DNA of 38,714 bases. Origin: an uncultured Clostridia bacterium (GTDB lineage Bacteria > Bacillota > Clostridia > Christensenellales > CAG-917). Made by a program: the position numbers and the translations under genes. The notes beneath the pieces were generated by a model. It was not told where the DNA came from, did no database searches, and saw only the letters and a program-made list of their open reading frames with translations. The stretch is from NCBI GenBank assembly GCA_947589475.1, contig CANQBO010000019.1, positions 1-38,714 of the forward strand. Reading direction: 5' to 3'. This document shows, piece after piece, positions 1 through 7,907 of the stretch (position 1 is its first letter; each line of letters starts with the position of its first letter).

Positions 1-430
1 AGAAATGAGCAAAGCGAATTTTATGGGGTGCAGACACGCCCTCACTGCGTACTTAGCGTAAAACCGCTCGCTCCGCGGGGTCACTCGGACTCGGCAAACG
101 TCGTGTATAAGTGCGCTCGGACAAGCGCGGTTTGAAAAAACCGCGATATTTGTTCAAAGACAGTTTGGGGCAAATAGCCATGCCAGATTATAATTATAAA
201 TAAGGCATAAAATCTCGATATTTAGATGAAGAGCGCTCAATTACCCCACAAAATCACTGCGTAATTTTGCGGGGACCCCATATCGCTCAGACAAACATTA
301 CGGTTGGAAAAACCGCGATATTTGGATGCATGACGCGAAAGAGGCACCCGCCGAGCAACCCAATGTACATAGACGTACATGATTGCGAGGCGGGCGCCTC
401 TGACAAAGTCAGGCGCCAAATAGCGCGGTT
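1..430. other. intergenic region with decayed repeats and hairpins
   Basis: No credible gene is seen. Two related copies of a unit occur at 114-152 and 284-324: CGCTC-G/A-GACAA followed by CGGTT, an A-run and CCGCGATATTTG. A third CGATATTT lies near 213. A stem at 244-274 (CCCC-x-CAAAAT / ATTTTG-x-GGGG) pairs fully only as minus-strand RNA, where the mismatch becomes G-U. Another bulged stem lies at 393-417 (GGCGCC-TGAC / GTCA-GGCGCC). These may end fba transcription, but neither has a good T-tract. Confidence 0.6.
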
Positions 431-1360
431 TTACGCTTTATTTGCGCAACCAAGTACACACTCAATCTTATGCTTCACCACTTTCTTGACCGCTTCTCTT
501 GCGGGTCCGAGATACTGACGCGGGTCGAAGTGCGAGGGATTGAGCGCGAAGTGCTCGCGGATGGCGCCCGTGACTGCGATGCGCAAGTCGGAGTCGATGT
601 TTATCTTGCAGACTGCCATAGACGCGGCTTGACGGAGCATTTCTTCGGGAACGCCCTTTGCGTTTGGCATGTTGCCGCCGTACTCGTTGACGATCTTGAC
701 AAGCTCTTCGGGGACGGAGGAGGCGCCGTGCAGAACTATGGGGAAACCGGGCAGACGCTTGCCTACCTCTTCGAGGATGTCGAAGCGCAGCTTAGGCTCG
801 CCCTTAAACTTGTATGCGCCGTGAGAGGTGCCGATGGCGATGGCCAGGGAGTCGACGCCCGTCTTTGTGACGAACTCCTGCACTTGATCGGGGTCGGTGA
901 AAGCCGCGTCCTTGTCGGAAACGTTGACTGCGTCCTCGATGCCCGCGAGTTTTCCGAGTTCCGCCTCAACGACGACGCCGTGATCGTGCGCATACTCGAC
1001 GACCTGCTTCGTGATGCTGATGTTCTCGGCAAAAGGATGCGCGCTCGCGTCTATCATAACGGACGTGAAGCCGCTGTCAACGCAGTCCTTGCACAGCGCA
1101 AAACTGTCGCCGTGATCGAGGTGCAAGCATATGGGGAGACCGCTCGTTTCCACCGCCGCCTCCACCATCTTCGTGAGGTAGGTGGTGTTTGCATACTTGC
1201 GCGCGCCCGACGAGACCTGAAGGATGAGCGGAGCATTCTCTTCCGTGGCGGCCTCGACGATGCCCTGGATGATCTCCATATTGTTGACGTTGAACGCGCC
1301 TATCGCGTACCCGCCTTCATAAGCTTTTTTGAACATTTCGGTTGATGTTACAAGTGGCAT
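431..1360 (-). CDS. fba: class II fructose-bisphosphate aldolase
   Basis: Zinc-dependent aldolase that cleaves fructose-1,6-bisphosphate to DHAP and glyceraldehyde-3-phosphate in cytoplasmic glycolysis, and runs in reverse in gluconeogenesis. The 309-residue length fits the family. HLDHGDS at 80-86 holds the catalytic Asp82 and a zinc His83. GTSHG (His180) and VLHGASS (His211) supply the other zinc ligands, and NIDSD near 254 binds substrate phosphate. The ATG at 1360 follows GGAGG by 7 nt. It appears monocistronic, with its own promoter at 1396-1424. The long reading frame antisense to it is a shadow. Confidence 0.97.
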   Translation of the reverse strand: MPLVTSTEMFKKAYEGGYAIGAFNVNNMEIIQGIVEAATEENAPLILQVSSGARKYANTTYLTKMVEAAVETSGLPICLHLDHGDSFALCKDCVDSGFTSVMIDASAHPFAENISITKQVVEYAHDHGVVVEAELGKLAGIEDAVNVSDKDAAFTDPDQVQEFVTKTGVDSLAIAIGTSHGAYKFKGEPKLRFDILEEVGKRLPGFPIVLHGASSVPEELVKIVNEYGGNMPNAKGVPEEMLRQAASMAVCKINIDSDLRIAVTGAIREHFALNPSHFDPRQYLGPAREAVKKVVKHKIECVLGCANKA

Positions 1361-1395
1361 AATAAGCCTCCATACATAAATTTTTATCGCTATAT

Positions 1396-1424
1396 ATTAT
1401 ATAACCTCGCCCCGAAAAAAACAA
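1396..1424 (-). promoter_or_regulatory. sigma-A-type promoter of fba
   Basis: On the minus strand TTGTTT (1419-1424), a 17-nt spacer and TATAAT (1396-1401). The -10 is perfect and the -35 matches three of six consensus positions. Predicted leader about 28 nt, containing the GGAGG of fba. Confidence 0.7.
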
Positions 1425-1440
1425 GTGTTTCCTCAACAAT

Positions 1441-1756
1441 TTATTTTGGCACTATGGCGGCATCGGCACGAAAAGCATGGGTATCTCGGACACGGCGATT
1501 TCCGTGTATAAATGCGCTCGGACAGAGGGTGCGTTAATCAGCTCGGACGATACTAACGTAAATATTAAGCTTGCACGCAGGAGTTTGGCGCTTGCATTAC
1601 AATCAAAAAACGCGAGCTACGGCAAGTATTTGCCTAGCTCGCGTCTTTATCTTGGGTTTGCAAAGGGCAAAACGCCCTTTGCCGGGGCGCGGGGTGGGAC
1701 CCCGCATGGCTCCCTTGCCGAGGAGTGGGCGCGTAGTCCACATATTTACATCAAAA
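1441..1756. other. intergenic hairpin-rich stretch
   Basis: No gene is supported. At 1484-1524 it carries a diverged copy of a segment also found at 84-123; the core CGTGTATAA-x-TGCGCTCGGACA differs at one base. It then holds the terminator hairpin at 1605-1643, a perfect 9-bp stem at 1660-1682 (GCAAAGGGC / GCCCTTTGC) and a 7-bp stem at 1689-1705 (GCGGGGT / ACCCCGC). The last two have no T-tract and look like a repetitive palindromic element. Confidence 0.6.
1605..1643 (-). terminator. rho-independent terminator downstream of the COG2426-type gene
   Basis: On the minus strand a long stem (CGCGAGCTA / TAGCTCGCG, extended by GGCAA / TTGCC with one bulged base) is followed directly by TTTTTTG. 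It lies about 115 nt past the stop codon at 1757. Confidence 0.75.
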
Positions 1757-2629
1757 TCAAATCACGTCGTCATCGCCGACGATATTGTCGTTTTTGGACT
1801 CGTCGCGACCTATGATGATGTGGCGGTCGCCGTGCTTGTCGATGTACTCCTTTTTGATGATGACGGAGCCGTCCTCGCCCGCCTCGCGCTGGAGCACCGC
1901 AAGTTCATACTCGCTTTGGCTGGCGTATTTGGCGCGTTCGTCACGCCTTTTCTTCTCGTTTTTGCGACCGCGGGAGTATGCAAGTATGACAGCGATCGCA
2001 ATGGCGAGCACCGCGAAGCCCGCAAGAAAGATGTCCGCATACTCGTTTGGCAAAAACCACGCTATCGCCATAAGTATATGTCCCGCGACGATGTTGCCTA
2101 AAAACACCGCAAGCGACGCTTTCCACACCGGGAAGTCGAGGAAACTGCCCACGCAGGAACCCGTCCACGCGCCCGTCATGGGGAGCGGGATCGCGACAAA
2201 TGTGAAAAGTCCCCAAAACTTTTTGGTGTCTACGCTGTATTTGCGTTTTGGTTTTTTGCCTTTTTTTATGCGCTCCTCGTCCTTTTTGCGCTGTTCCTCC
2301 GCATTGTAGGCGGACTCTGCCCTATCAGAAAGATTTGACTCCATACTTCGGGCGAATTTGGCGAAACGTTTTGTGGTCCTGAGTTTTTTTAGAAGAGGGC
2401 GCGTTGCGAGGATGAGCGGCAGAATGACCGTTGTGGAACCCGCAATACAGCACCACATGCCGATGTAGGTGTTTATAAAGGCGTCAACCGAACCTTTCAA
2501 AAACATGCCGGGCATGAAGAGTATCGCGCCGCGCAACTCGATTATGGGAATAATGGAAATGACATACAGCGTCAAAAAATCGTTGCCCGCAAATATCTTT
2601 CTGAAAAACTCGATGACTGTCGCGACCAT
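1757..2629 (-). CDS. small multidrug export-like membrane protein (COG2426 / PF06695 type)
   Basis: Polytopic membrane protein of the family named after putative small multidrug exporters; the true function is not established. Two family hallmarks are visible: IPIIELRGAI near the first membrane segment, and IPLPMTGAWTGS after a Lys/Arg-rich cytoplasmic loop. Four to five hydrophobic segments are apparent. A charged C-terminal tail of about 75 residues (Lys/Arg-rich, then acidic) extends the usual family length; the product is 290 residues. I start at ATG 2629, 6 nt after GGAGG at 2636-2640; a longer frame to 2767 would run through the promoter. It has its own promoter and terminator. Confidence 0.8.
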   Translation of the reverse strand: MVATVIEFFRKIFAGNDFLTLYVISIIPIIELRGAILFMPGMFLKGSVDAFINTYIGMWCCIAGSTTVILPLILATRPLLKKLRTTKRFAKFARSMESNLSDRAESAYNAEEQRKKDEERIKKGKKPKRKYSVDTKKFWGLFTFVAIPLPMTGAWTGSCVGSFLDFPVWKASLAVFLGNIVAGHILMAIAWFLPNEYADIFLAGFAVLAIAIAVILAYSRGRKNEKKRRDERAKYASQSEYELAVLQREAGEDGSVIIKKEYIDKHGDRHIIIGRDESKNDNIVGDDDVI

Positions 2630-2659
2630 ATGCATCCTCCCATAAATTTTATATACAAA

Positions 2660-2688
2660 ATTATATAAAAATGCTTGCGCTATGTCAA
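2660..2688 (-). promoter_or_regulatory. perfect-consensus promoter of the COG2426-type gene
   Basis: On the minus strand TTGACA (2683-2688), 17 nt, TATAAT (2660-2665). Both boxes are perfect and the spacing is optimal. The leader is about 24 nt and carries GGAGG before the ATG at 2629. Confidence 0.9.
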
Positions 2689-2710
2689 GTGCGCCGCCAA
2701 AATCAACGGC

Positions 2711-2744
2711 GAAAAAAGCAAAGCGCTCACATCTGTGAGCGCTT
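2711..2744 (-). terminator. rho-independent terminator of the ribosomal supercluster
   Basis: Perfect 11-bp inverted repeat AAGCGCTCACA / TGTGAGCGCTT (2721-2731, 2734-2744), followed on the minus strand by TTTGCTTTTTTC. It lies 27 nt past the rplQ stop codon and separates rplQ from the next promoter. Confidence 0.92.
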
Positions 2745-2771
2745 AAACTTAAACAGCATTCAAACATTTAA

Positions 2772-3290
2772 TCAGATGAGCTTCAAAATGCACATCTCGG
2801 CGGCGTCGCCTCTGCGGTTTCCCGTCTTGAGGATCTTTGTGTAGCCGCCACCCTGTCCTAACTCGTCTTTGCGCTTGTCATACTTGGGAGCATACTCCTT
2901 GAATATCTTTTCGATGAGGGGATGCTTCGTGTCCTTGATGCGGGCGCGGAATGCCGCTTTGGACTCCTTCTCGCCCTTGACTTCTTGAATGTCGACAAGC
3001 TCCGCCATGAGTCTGCGGCGCGCGGCGAGCTTCTTGGGTCCGTCGTTGGTGAATTGCACCTGCGACCGGGATTTTTCGCCCTTGGCGTTCACGTTGGTGA
3101 CTGTCTTGACGACCTGTACGTCATCCTTGTATGTTCTGATCGCGAGAGTGATATATTTCTCGGCGAGGCTCCTCACTGCCTTAGCGCGGTCTACAGTCGT
3201 CTCGATCTGACCGTACCACAACAGCTCCGAAACTTGATTTTTGAGCAAAGCCATTCTTTGGTCTGTGCGTTTTCCTAATTTTTTGGGCAT
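2772..3290 (-). CDS. rplQ: 50S ribosomal protein L17
   Basis: Large-subunit protein near the peptide exit tunnel and last gene of the supercluster. Family features are the N-terminal LGKRTDQRMALLKNQVSELL block and the C-terminal GYTKILKTGNRRGDAAEMCILKLI-type ending (about residues 149-172). At 172 residues it is longer than the roughly 115-130 of B. subtilis or E. coli, because a basic insertion fills about residues 60-140. The gene starts 3 nt after rpoA, with its SD inside the rpoA 3' end. Confidence 0.95.
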   Translation of the reverse strand: MPKKLGKRTDQRMALLKNQVSELLWYGQIETTVDRAKAVRSLAEKYITLAIRTYKDDVQVVKTVTNVNAKGEKSRSQVQFTNDGPKKLAARRRLMAELVDIQEVKGEKESKAAFRARIKDTKHPLIEKIFKEYAPKYDKRKDELGQGGGYTKILKTGNRRGDAAEMCILKLI

Positions 3291-3293
3291 AAC

Positions 3294-4250
3294 TTAGTCC
3301 TCCTGGGTCTTGAGGCTGAGACCTAGCTCTTCGAGCTTCTTGACAACCTCTTCGAGAGATTTTCTTCCGAGGTTTCTCACCTTGAGCATATCCTCTTCGG
3401 AACGCTTTGTGAGATCCTCGACGGTGTGGATGCCTGCGCGCTTCAAGCAGTTGTAGGAGCGCACCGACAGATCGAGATCCTCAACGGACATCTCCAGCAC
3501 CTTTGTCTTGTTGTCCGGCTCGTTCTGGATGAGGATGGGCGTCTCGTCCATCTTGTCAACGAGTTCGACAAACAACTTCATATGGTCATTCATGATCTTT
3601 GCGGCAAGGGATGTGATCTCTTTTGCGGAGGTCGTCCCGTCCGTCGTCACCTCGAGCGTTAGCTTGTCAAAGTCGATGCTTTGCTCGACGCGGGTGCTCT
3701 CGACAGCATAATTCGCCCTGATGACGGGGGTGTAGATGGAGTCGATGGGAATATATCCTATGGGTTGGGAAATATCCTTGTTTTGAGAAGCGGGAACATA
3801 GCCTCTGCCGCGGTCGACATATATTGTCATGTCGATTTCCGCGCCCTCGTCGAGAGTGCAGATGACCTGCTCGGGATTCATGACTTCGATGCCCAAAGGA
3901 CACTCGATGTCGCCCGCCGTTGCGACGCCGACGGTGTTCATGTGCAGGAAGCATTGTTGCTTGCCCGCTCCGTCAAGCGACTCCGCCGCCTTGAAACGAA
4001 CGGATTTCAGATTGAGGATGATCTCCGTGACCTCTTCCTTGACGCCCTTTATAGTGGAAAACTCGTGCTCCACGCCGACGATCTTGATGCCGACCGCCGC
4101 GGCGCCGGGGAGTGCGGAAAGGAGAATACGACGCAAGCAATTGCCGATCGTTGTTCCGAAACCGCGCTCAAGCGGCTCGACGACAAGCTTCGCATAATTT
4201 TTGCTCTCGTTCTCTTCGAAAGTAATGCGTGGGCTTTTTATCTGCATCAT
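3294..4250 (-). CDS. rpoA: DNA-directed RNA polymerase subunit alpha
   Basis: The alpha dimer scaffolds RNA polymerase assembly, and its C-terminal domain contacts UP elements and activators. The 318 residues split into an N-terminal dimerisation domain with LERGFGTTIGNCLRRILLSALPG, a linker, and a C-terminal domain with LDLSVRSYNCLKRAGI and VRNLGRKSLEEVVKKL. Of two adjacent ATGs (4250, 4247) the first sits 8 nt from GGAGG and is preferred. The rpsD-rpoA-rplQ order is the usual alpha-operon order. Confidence 0.98.
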   Translation of the reverse strand: MMQIKSPRITFEENESKNYAKLVVEPLERGFGTTIGNCLRRILLSALPGAAAVGIKIVGVEHEFSTIKGVKEEVTEIILNLKSVRFKAAESLDGAGKQQCFLHMNTVGVATAGDIECPLGIEVMNPEQVICTLDEGAEIDMTIYVDRGRGYVPASQNKDISQPIGYIPIDSIYTPVIRANYAVESTRVEQSIDFDKLTLEVTTDGTTSAKEITSLAAKIMNDHMKLFVELVDKMDETPILIQNEPDNKTKVLEMSVEDLDLSVRSYNCLKRAGIHTVEDLTKRSEEDMLKVRNLGRKSLEEVVKKLEELGLSLKTQED

Positions 4251-4267
4251 TTTGGTATCCTCCTATA

Positions 4268-4897
4268 TTATTTGGAATACAACTCGACGATGAGGTGCTC
4301 CTGGATGTCGAGGTCGATGTCCTCTCTCTCGGGGAGTGCGACGACTGTGCCTGTGAGCGTTGTGTTGTCAAATGTGAGCCACTTGACGATGCTGAGGTTT
4401 TTCGTCTGTTTGACGTCCTCCCACATCACGGAATCCTGCTTGTTCTCTTTGACGGCGATGACGTCGCCGACTTTGACGAGATAGGAGGGGATGTCCACTC
4501 TCTTGCCGTTGACGGTGATGTGACCGTGGCAGACGATCTGACGGGCTTGTGCTCTCGAAACGCCGAGACCCAGCCTGTAGACGACGTTGTCAAGACGTCT
4601 CTCGATGAGGGTGAGCATATTCTCGCCCGTGATGCCGCGCATTTCGGACGCGGTGTCATAATACATCTTGAATTGCTTTTCCGTCACGCCGTAGTAGCGC
4701 TTTGTTTTTTGCTTCTCGCGAAGCTGTACGGAATAGCCGCTCGCCTTTTTCCTGCTTCTCGCCTTGGGGTCGGAGCCGGGGACGTTTTTCCTGTCATAGA
4801 AGGCGCACTTTTCGGAATTGCACCTTGCTCCCTTAAGATAGAGCTTGCAACCCTCGCGTCTGCAAAGACGGCACACGGGTCCTGTATATTTTGCCAT
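4268..4897 (-). CDS. rpsD: 30S ribosomal protein S4, zinc-binding form
   Basis: Primary 16S rRNA-binding protein that nucleates 30S assembly; in several bacteria it represses its own operon. The N-terminus carries four cysteines (positions 9, 12, 26, 31) typical of the zinc-binding C+ form, and the S4 RNA-binding domain (RLDNVVYRLGLGVSRAQARQ) lies around residues 97-160. Its 209 residues are standard. It sits between rpsK (14-nt gap) and rpoA (17-nt gap). Confidence 0.97.
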   Translation of the reverse strand: MAKYTGPVCRLCRREGCKLYLKGARCNSEKCAFYDRKNVPGSDPKARSRKKASGYSVQLREKQKTKRYYGVTEKQFKMYYDTASEMRGITGENMLTLIERRLDNVVYRLGLGVSRAQARQIVCHGHITVNGKRVDIPSYLVKVGDVIAVKENKQDSVMWEDVKQTKNLSIVKWLTFDNTTLTGTVVALPEREDIDLDIQEHLIVELYSK

Positions 4898-4911
4898 AGT
4901 TTAACCTCCTA

Positions 4912-5307
4912 TTACAGCCTTCTCGCCTTAGGCGGACGGCAACCGTTGTGGGGTATGGGGGATACGTCCTGAATGAGCGTGACCTCCAGACCGACGTTGC
5001 CGAGTGCGCGGATAGCGGACTCTCTGCCTTGCCCTGCGCCCTTGACATAGACCTCGACGGTCCTCATGCCTTGATCGTAGGCGACCTTCGCCGCGTCCTC
5101 GCTGACCATCTGAGCCGCAAACGGAGTAGCCTTACGGCTGCCGCGCAACTTCAGCTTGCCCGCGCTGGACCATGAGACTGCATTGCCGTTCATATCCGTA
5201 ACGGTGACGATCGTGTTGTTGAAAGAAGCGTGGATATGCACCTGCCCTTTCTCAACGCGTTTGATATCTTTTCTCTTTTTGATTGCTTTCCTTGCGATAC
5301 CTGCCAT
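4912..5307 (-). CDS. rpsK: 30S ribosomal protein S11
   Basis: Platform protein of the 30S subunit contacting the E-site region of 16S rRNA. Family motifs include [15 protein letters not shown] at about 25-40, the [11 protein letters not shown] stretch, and the C-terminal [18 protein letters not shown]. Its 131 residues match the family. An SD (AGGAGTG) precedes the ATG, 10 nt after the rpsM stop. Confidence 0.97.
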   Translation of the reverse strand: MAGIARKAIKKRKDIKRVEKGQVHIHASFNNTIVTVTDMNGNAVSWSSAGKLKLRGSRKATPFAAQMVSEDAAKVAYDQGMRTVEVYVKGAGQGRESAIRALGNVGLEVTLIQDVSPIPHNGCRPPKARRL

Positions 5308-5317
5308 AGTTCACTCC

Positions 5318-5686
5318 TTATTTCTTCTTGCGAGCCACAGCGCGCTTCGGTCCCTTTCTTGTGCGGGCGTTTTGCTTTGTGTTCTGTCCTCTGACGGGCA
5401 GACCCTTTCTGTGACGGACGCCGCGATAGCAGCCGATCTCGCCGAGCCTCTTGATGTTGAGCTGGACTTCGCGCTTGAGATCGCCCTCTACGTGCAGATT
5501 CTTTTCAATGTAATCACGAATGAGACTCACCTGCTCCTCCGTGAGATCCTTGACGCGCACGTCGGGACTTATGCCCGTTGCGCGGAGTATCTCCTGAGAG
5601 GTCGGCAAACCGATACCGTAGATGTAGGTAAGCCCATATTCGACTCTCTTGTCGCGCGGAAGATCCACGCCAGCAATTCTTGCCAT
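5318..5686 (-). CDS. rpsM: 30S ribosomal protein S13
   Basis: Head protein of the 30S subunit that contacts P-site tRNA and bridges to the large subunit. Starts [22 protein letters not shown], has the helix-two-turns-helix region and ends in the basic [15 protein letters not shown] tail. Its 122 residues are standard. Unlike its neighbours it follows a 139-nt gap after rpmJ. Confidence 0.97.
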   Translation of the reverse strand: MARIAGVDLPRDKRVEYGLTYIYGIGLPTSQEILRATGISPDVRVKDLTEEQVSLIRDYIEKNLHVEGDLKREVQLNIKRLGEIGCYRGVRHRKGLPVRGQNTKQNARTRKGPKRAVARKKK

Positions 5687-5825
5687 TTTCTACCTCCGAA
5701 AATTGTGTACGTTTGATTTTTATATATGACCGCACAGGGAGTTGCCCGATAGATGGAATGGAGCAACCAGCCGCCCTATGCTTGTTTCCTATATAAGTCC
5801 CGCAAATACGTCGCGGGCGACGGGC
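5687..5825 (-). other. 139-nt spacer inside the ribosomal supercluster
   Basis: Every neighbouring gap from rpsK to rplQ is under 20 nt, so this one stands out. It contains the stem-loop at 5809-5822 right after rpmJ and an A/T-rich stretch at about 5705-5725 just before the rpsM SD (GGAGGT). I find no convincing -35/-10 pair and no further coding potential. Confidence 0.5.
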
Positions 5826-5942
5826 TTAGCCCTGACGTTGCTTGTGATTTGGATACTTCGAGCAGATGACCATAACTCTGCCGTTTCTTTTGATAACCTT
5901 GCACTTGTCGCACATCGGCTTGACACTCGGTCTGACCTTCAT
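5826..5942 (-). CDS. rpmJ: 50S ribosomal protein L36, zinc-binding form
   Basis: A 38-residue gene translated here by eye: it begins [17 protein letters not shown] and ends HKQRQG. The Cys-x2-Cys, Cys27 and His33 pattern is the zinc ribbon of the C+ form of L36. The ATG at 5942 is preceded by GGAGGATCAACT, and the TAA is at 5826-5828. It lies between infA (35-nt gap) and rpsM, its usual place. A 14-nt stem-loop (CGTCG / CGACG, 5809-5822) follows its stop. Confidence 0.96.
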   Translation of the reverse strand: MKVRPSVKPMCDKCKVIKRNGRVMVICSKYPNHKQRQG

Positions 5943-5977
5943 AGTTGATCCTCCAAAAAAATGTTTTCGTTTTATAC

Positions 5978-6196
5978 TTACTTGTTGCGGTATATTATCC
6001 TGCCCTTCGTAAGGTCGTAGGGCGACATTTCGATCTTGACTTTGTCTCCCTCAAGTATTCTGATGTTGTTGATGCGCAGCTTGCCGCCGAGATACGCGAG
6101 TATCTCATGCCCGTTGGACAGCATCACTCTGAATTGCGTCTTTGGCAGGACCTCGATGACCTTGCCCTCGGTTTCGATGACGTCTTCCTTTGACAT
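5978..6196 (-). CDS. infA: translation initiation factor IF-1
   Basis: Binds the 30S A site during initiation with IF-2 and IF-3. The 72 residues form one OB-fold: [18 protein letters not shown], then [20 protein letters not shown], ending [12 protein letters not shown]. It sits between the KOW gene (14-nt gap) and rpmJ, the conserved Firmicute position. Confidence 0.97.
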   Translation of the reverse strand: MSKEDVIETEGKVIEVLPKTQFRVMLSNGHEILAYLGGKLRINNIRILEGDKVKIEMSPYDLTKGRIIYRNK

Positions 6197-6210
6197 TACA
6201 CCCTTCCTTA

Positions 6211-6471
6211 TTATTTTTTATCGTACAGCCTCAGTGCGCTGTACAGCTCCGCGTCAAACACCTGCGCTCCGGCCTTAAGTTTGGCGGCTATTTTCTCCAA
6301 AACAGTTCCGTCCGTACCCAAGTGTTTGATGTTTTTGAGTTTTGCCCTCTTTATGCGGCGCAGATCTCCGTCCGCGATCCTCACGCGCGTCTCGTCGACA
6401 AGCTCGACCACGGCATAATATCTGCCCGCGTCGCGTCCCGCTTTTGAATATACCACTTGTCCGATTTCCAT
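6211..6471 (-). CDS. KOW-domain RNA-binding protein, L14e-like
   Basis: Small 86-residue protein of the KOW / ribosomal L14e-like family often found between map and infA in Firmicutes. [22 protein letters not shown] is the KOW signature, followed by [23 protein letters not shown]. The precise job is unknown; an RNA or ribosome-associated role is inferred from the fold and location. I start at ATG 6471, one nucleotide after the map stop; a longer frame to 6525 overlaps map and adds a non-conserved N-terminus. Confidence 0.88.
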   Translation of the reverse strand: MEIGQVVYSKAGRDAGRYYAVVELVDETRVRIADGDLRRIKRAKLKNIKHLGTDGTVLEKIAAKLKAGAQVFDAELYSALRLYDKK

Positions 6472-6472
6472 A

Positions 6473-7210
6473 CTACAGCGTGAGTATTTCCGCTCCTTTT
6501 TCGGTGAGAGCGACCGTGTTTTCATAGTGCGCGGCGGGTTTGCCGTCCTTTGTGACGCACGTCCAACCCGTACCTGTCGTCTCCCACGTGCCCATAGTTA
6601 TCATAGGCTCGATGGCAAGCACAAGTCCCACCTTGAGCTTCGTGCCGTGTCCTGCCGTGCCGTAGTTTGGCACCGCGGGGTCCTCGTGCATCTCTCTGCC
6701 TATGCCGTGCCCGACCATACTGCGCACGACTCCGTAGCCGCGCGACTCGCAGTACACCTGCACCGCATTCGATATGTCGCCGAGATGCCCTCCGTCCTTG
6801 AAATGCTTTACGCCTTCGAAGAAGCTTTCCCTCGTAACGTCTATGAGCGCCTGTTTTTCGGGAGATATTTGCCCGACCGCGACTGTTCTTGCCGCGTCCG
6901 CCTGCCAGCCCTTATATATAAGCCCGCAATCTATCGAGAGTATCTCGCCCTCGCTCAGCCTTTTGTCGGAGGGGAAGCCGTGCACCACAACTTCGTCCAC
7001 GGAGGCACATATCGTCCCGGGAAAACCGCCGTAGCCGAGGAAGGACGGTTTTGAGTCGTGCCGCAAGATATAATCGTGGGCAAATTCGTCCAGCCTCTTC
7101 GTGCTCACTCCGGGTTTCACTCTTTCCTCGAGGAAGAGCAGGCAATCTCTCAAGATCGCGCCCGATCTGCGCATACATTCTATTTCCGACGGGCTTTTGA
7201 TATGTATCAT
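6473..7210 (-). CDS. map: type I methionine aminopeptidase
   Basis: Removes the initiator methionine from nascent proteins after deformylation, using a dinuclear metal centre. The 245 residues show the pita-bread fold ligands: LSIDCGL (Asp), [10 protein letters not shown] (Asp), [14 protein letters not shown] (His), LAIEPMI (Glu) and [13 protein letters not shown] (Glu). There is no N-terminal zinc-finger extension. The ATG overlaps the adk stop by 4 nt (ATGA), indicating coupled translation. Confidence 0.97.
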   Translation of the reverse strand: MIHIKSPSEIECMRRSGAILRDCLLFLEERVKPGVSTKRLDEFAHDYILRHDSKPSFLGYGGFPGTICASVDEVVVHGFPSDKRLSEGEILSIDCGLIYKGWQADAARTVAVGQISPEKQALIDVTRESFFEGVKHFKDGGHLGDISNAVQVYCESRGYGVVRSMVGHGIGREMHEDPAVPNYGTAGHGTKLKVGLVLAIEPMITMGTWETTGTGWTCVTKDGKPAAHYENTVALTEKGAEILTL

Positions 7211-7827
7211 AGGAGCGCCTTCTTTACATCCTCGAATATCTTTTCTATCGCGCCGACTGCGTCAACGTCCTTAAGCTTGCCCTGCTTGCGATAATATTCG
7301 ATCAGGGGAGCCGTCTGCATTTGGTACACCCTCAACCTGTTCGCCACGGTCTCGGGCTTGTCGTCCTCGCGGATGTAAAGCTGTTTGCCGCACTTCTTGC
7401 AAGTTGTCGCGTCTCCCAAAGTCGACGTATGATAGGTCTCTCCGCAAGCGCACACTCTTCTTCCGCTCATCCTTTCCATGATGACGTCGAAGGGGACGTC
7501 GATGTTGAGGGCGACGTCTATCCTCGTCACCTTGTCGAGGCTCTCCGCCTGAGGAATGGTGCGGGGAAATCCGTCGAGAATGAACCCGTTTTTGCAGTCC
7601 TCTTCCTTAAGACGAAGCTCCACGAGTCCGATGACGACGTCGTCGGGGACAAGTTCGCCCGCGTCGATATACTTCTTTGCCGTCACGCCGAGGGGAGTGC
7701 CCTCTTTGATGTTCCTGCGAAGAATATCGCCCGTGGAAATATGAGGAATACCGAATTCCTCATGTATAAGAGCCGCTTGTGTGCCCTTGCCCGCGCCGGG
7801 TGCGCCTAAGAGAACGATATTTTTCAT
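7207..7827 (-). CDS. adk: adenylate kinase, zinc-LID form
   Basis: Interconverts ATP + AMP and 2 ADP. P-loop GAPGAGKGT at 8-16, AMP-binding STGDILR, LDGFPRT near 84-90, and a LID domain with four cysteines (CACGETYH ... CKKCG), the zinc-binding Gram-positive form. Its 206 residues are slightly short of the usual 214-217. It follows secY after an 80-nt gap that contains a promoter. The ATG has no SD (the 8 nt before it are AAACAATT), which fits leaderless expression from that promoter. Confidence 0.97.
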   Translation of the reverse strand: MKNIVLLGAPGAGKGTQAALIHEEFGIPHISTGDILRRNIKEGTPLGVTAKKYIDAGELVPDDVVIGLVELRLKEEDCKNGFILDGFPRTIPQAESLDKVTRIDVALNIDVPFDVIMERMSGRRVCACGETYHTSTLGDATTCKKCGKQLYIREDDKPETVANRLRVYQMQTAPLIEYYRKQGKLKDVDAVGAIEKIFEDVKKALL

Positions 7828-7835
7828 AATTGTTT

Positions 7836-7864
7836 ATTATATCACTTTATTCCGCGCCGCGCAA
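7836..7864 (-). promoter_or_regulatory. internal extended -10 promoter directly before adk
   Basis: On the minus strand TTGCGC (7859-7864), 17 nt, TATAAT (7836-7841) with an upstream TG giving the extended -10 TGATATAAT. Only 8 nt separate the -10 from the adk ATG, so the mRNA should begin 1-2 nt before or at the start codon. Confidence 0.75.
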
Positions 7865-7907
7865 CCGAGTTTGAGGGTTTCCGCGGCGGGAATCGTGTGA
7901 AATTTTG

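Noticed and set aside
393..417. Hairpin downstream of fba as a rho-independent terminator
   Set aside because: Stem is bulged and is followed on the minus strand by CGCCTCGC instead of a T-tract.
470..1345. 291-codon frame antisense to fba
   Set aside because: Shadow of the aldolase; no family features and no SD.
1477..1815. 112-codon plus-strand frame after fba
   Set aside because: It runs through terminator and palindromic repeats and has no SD or domain.
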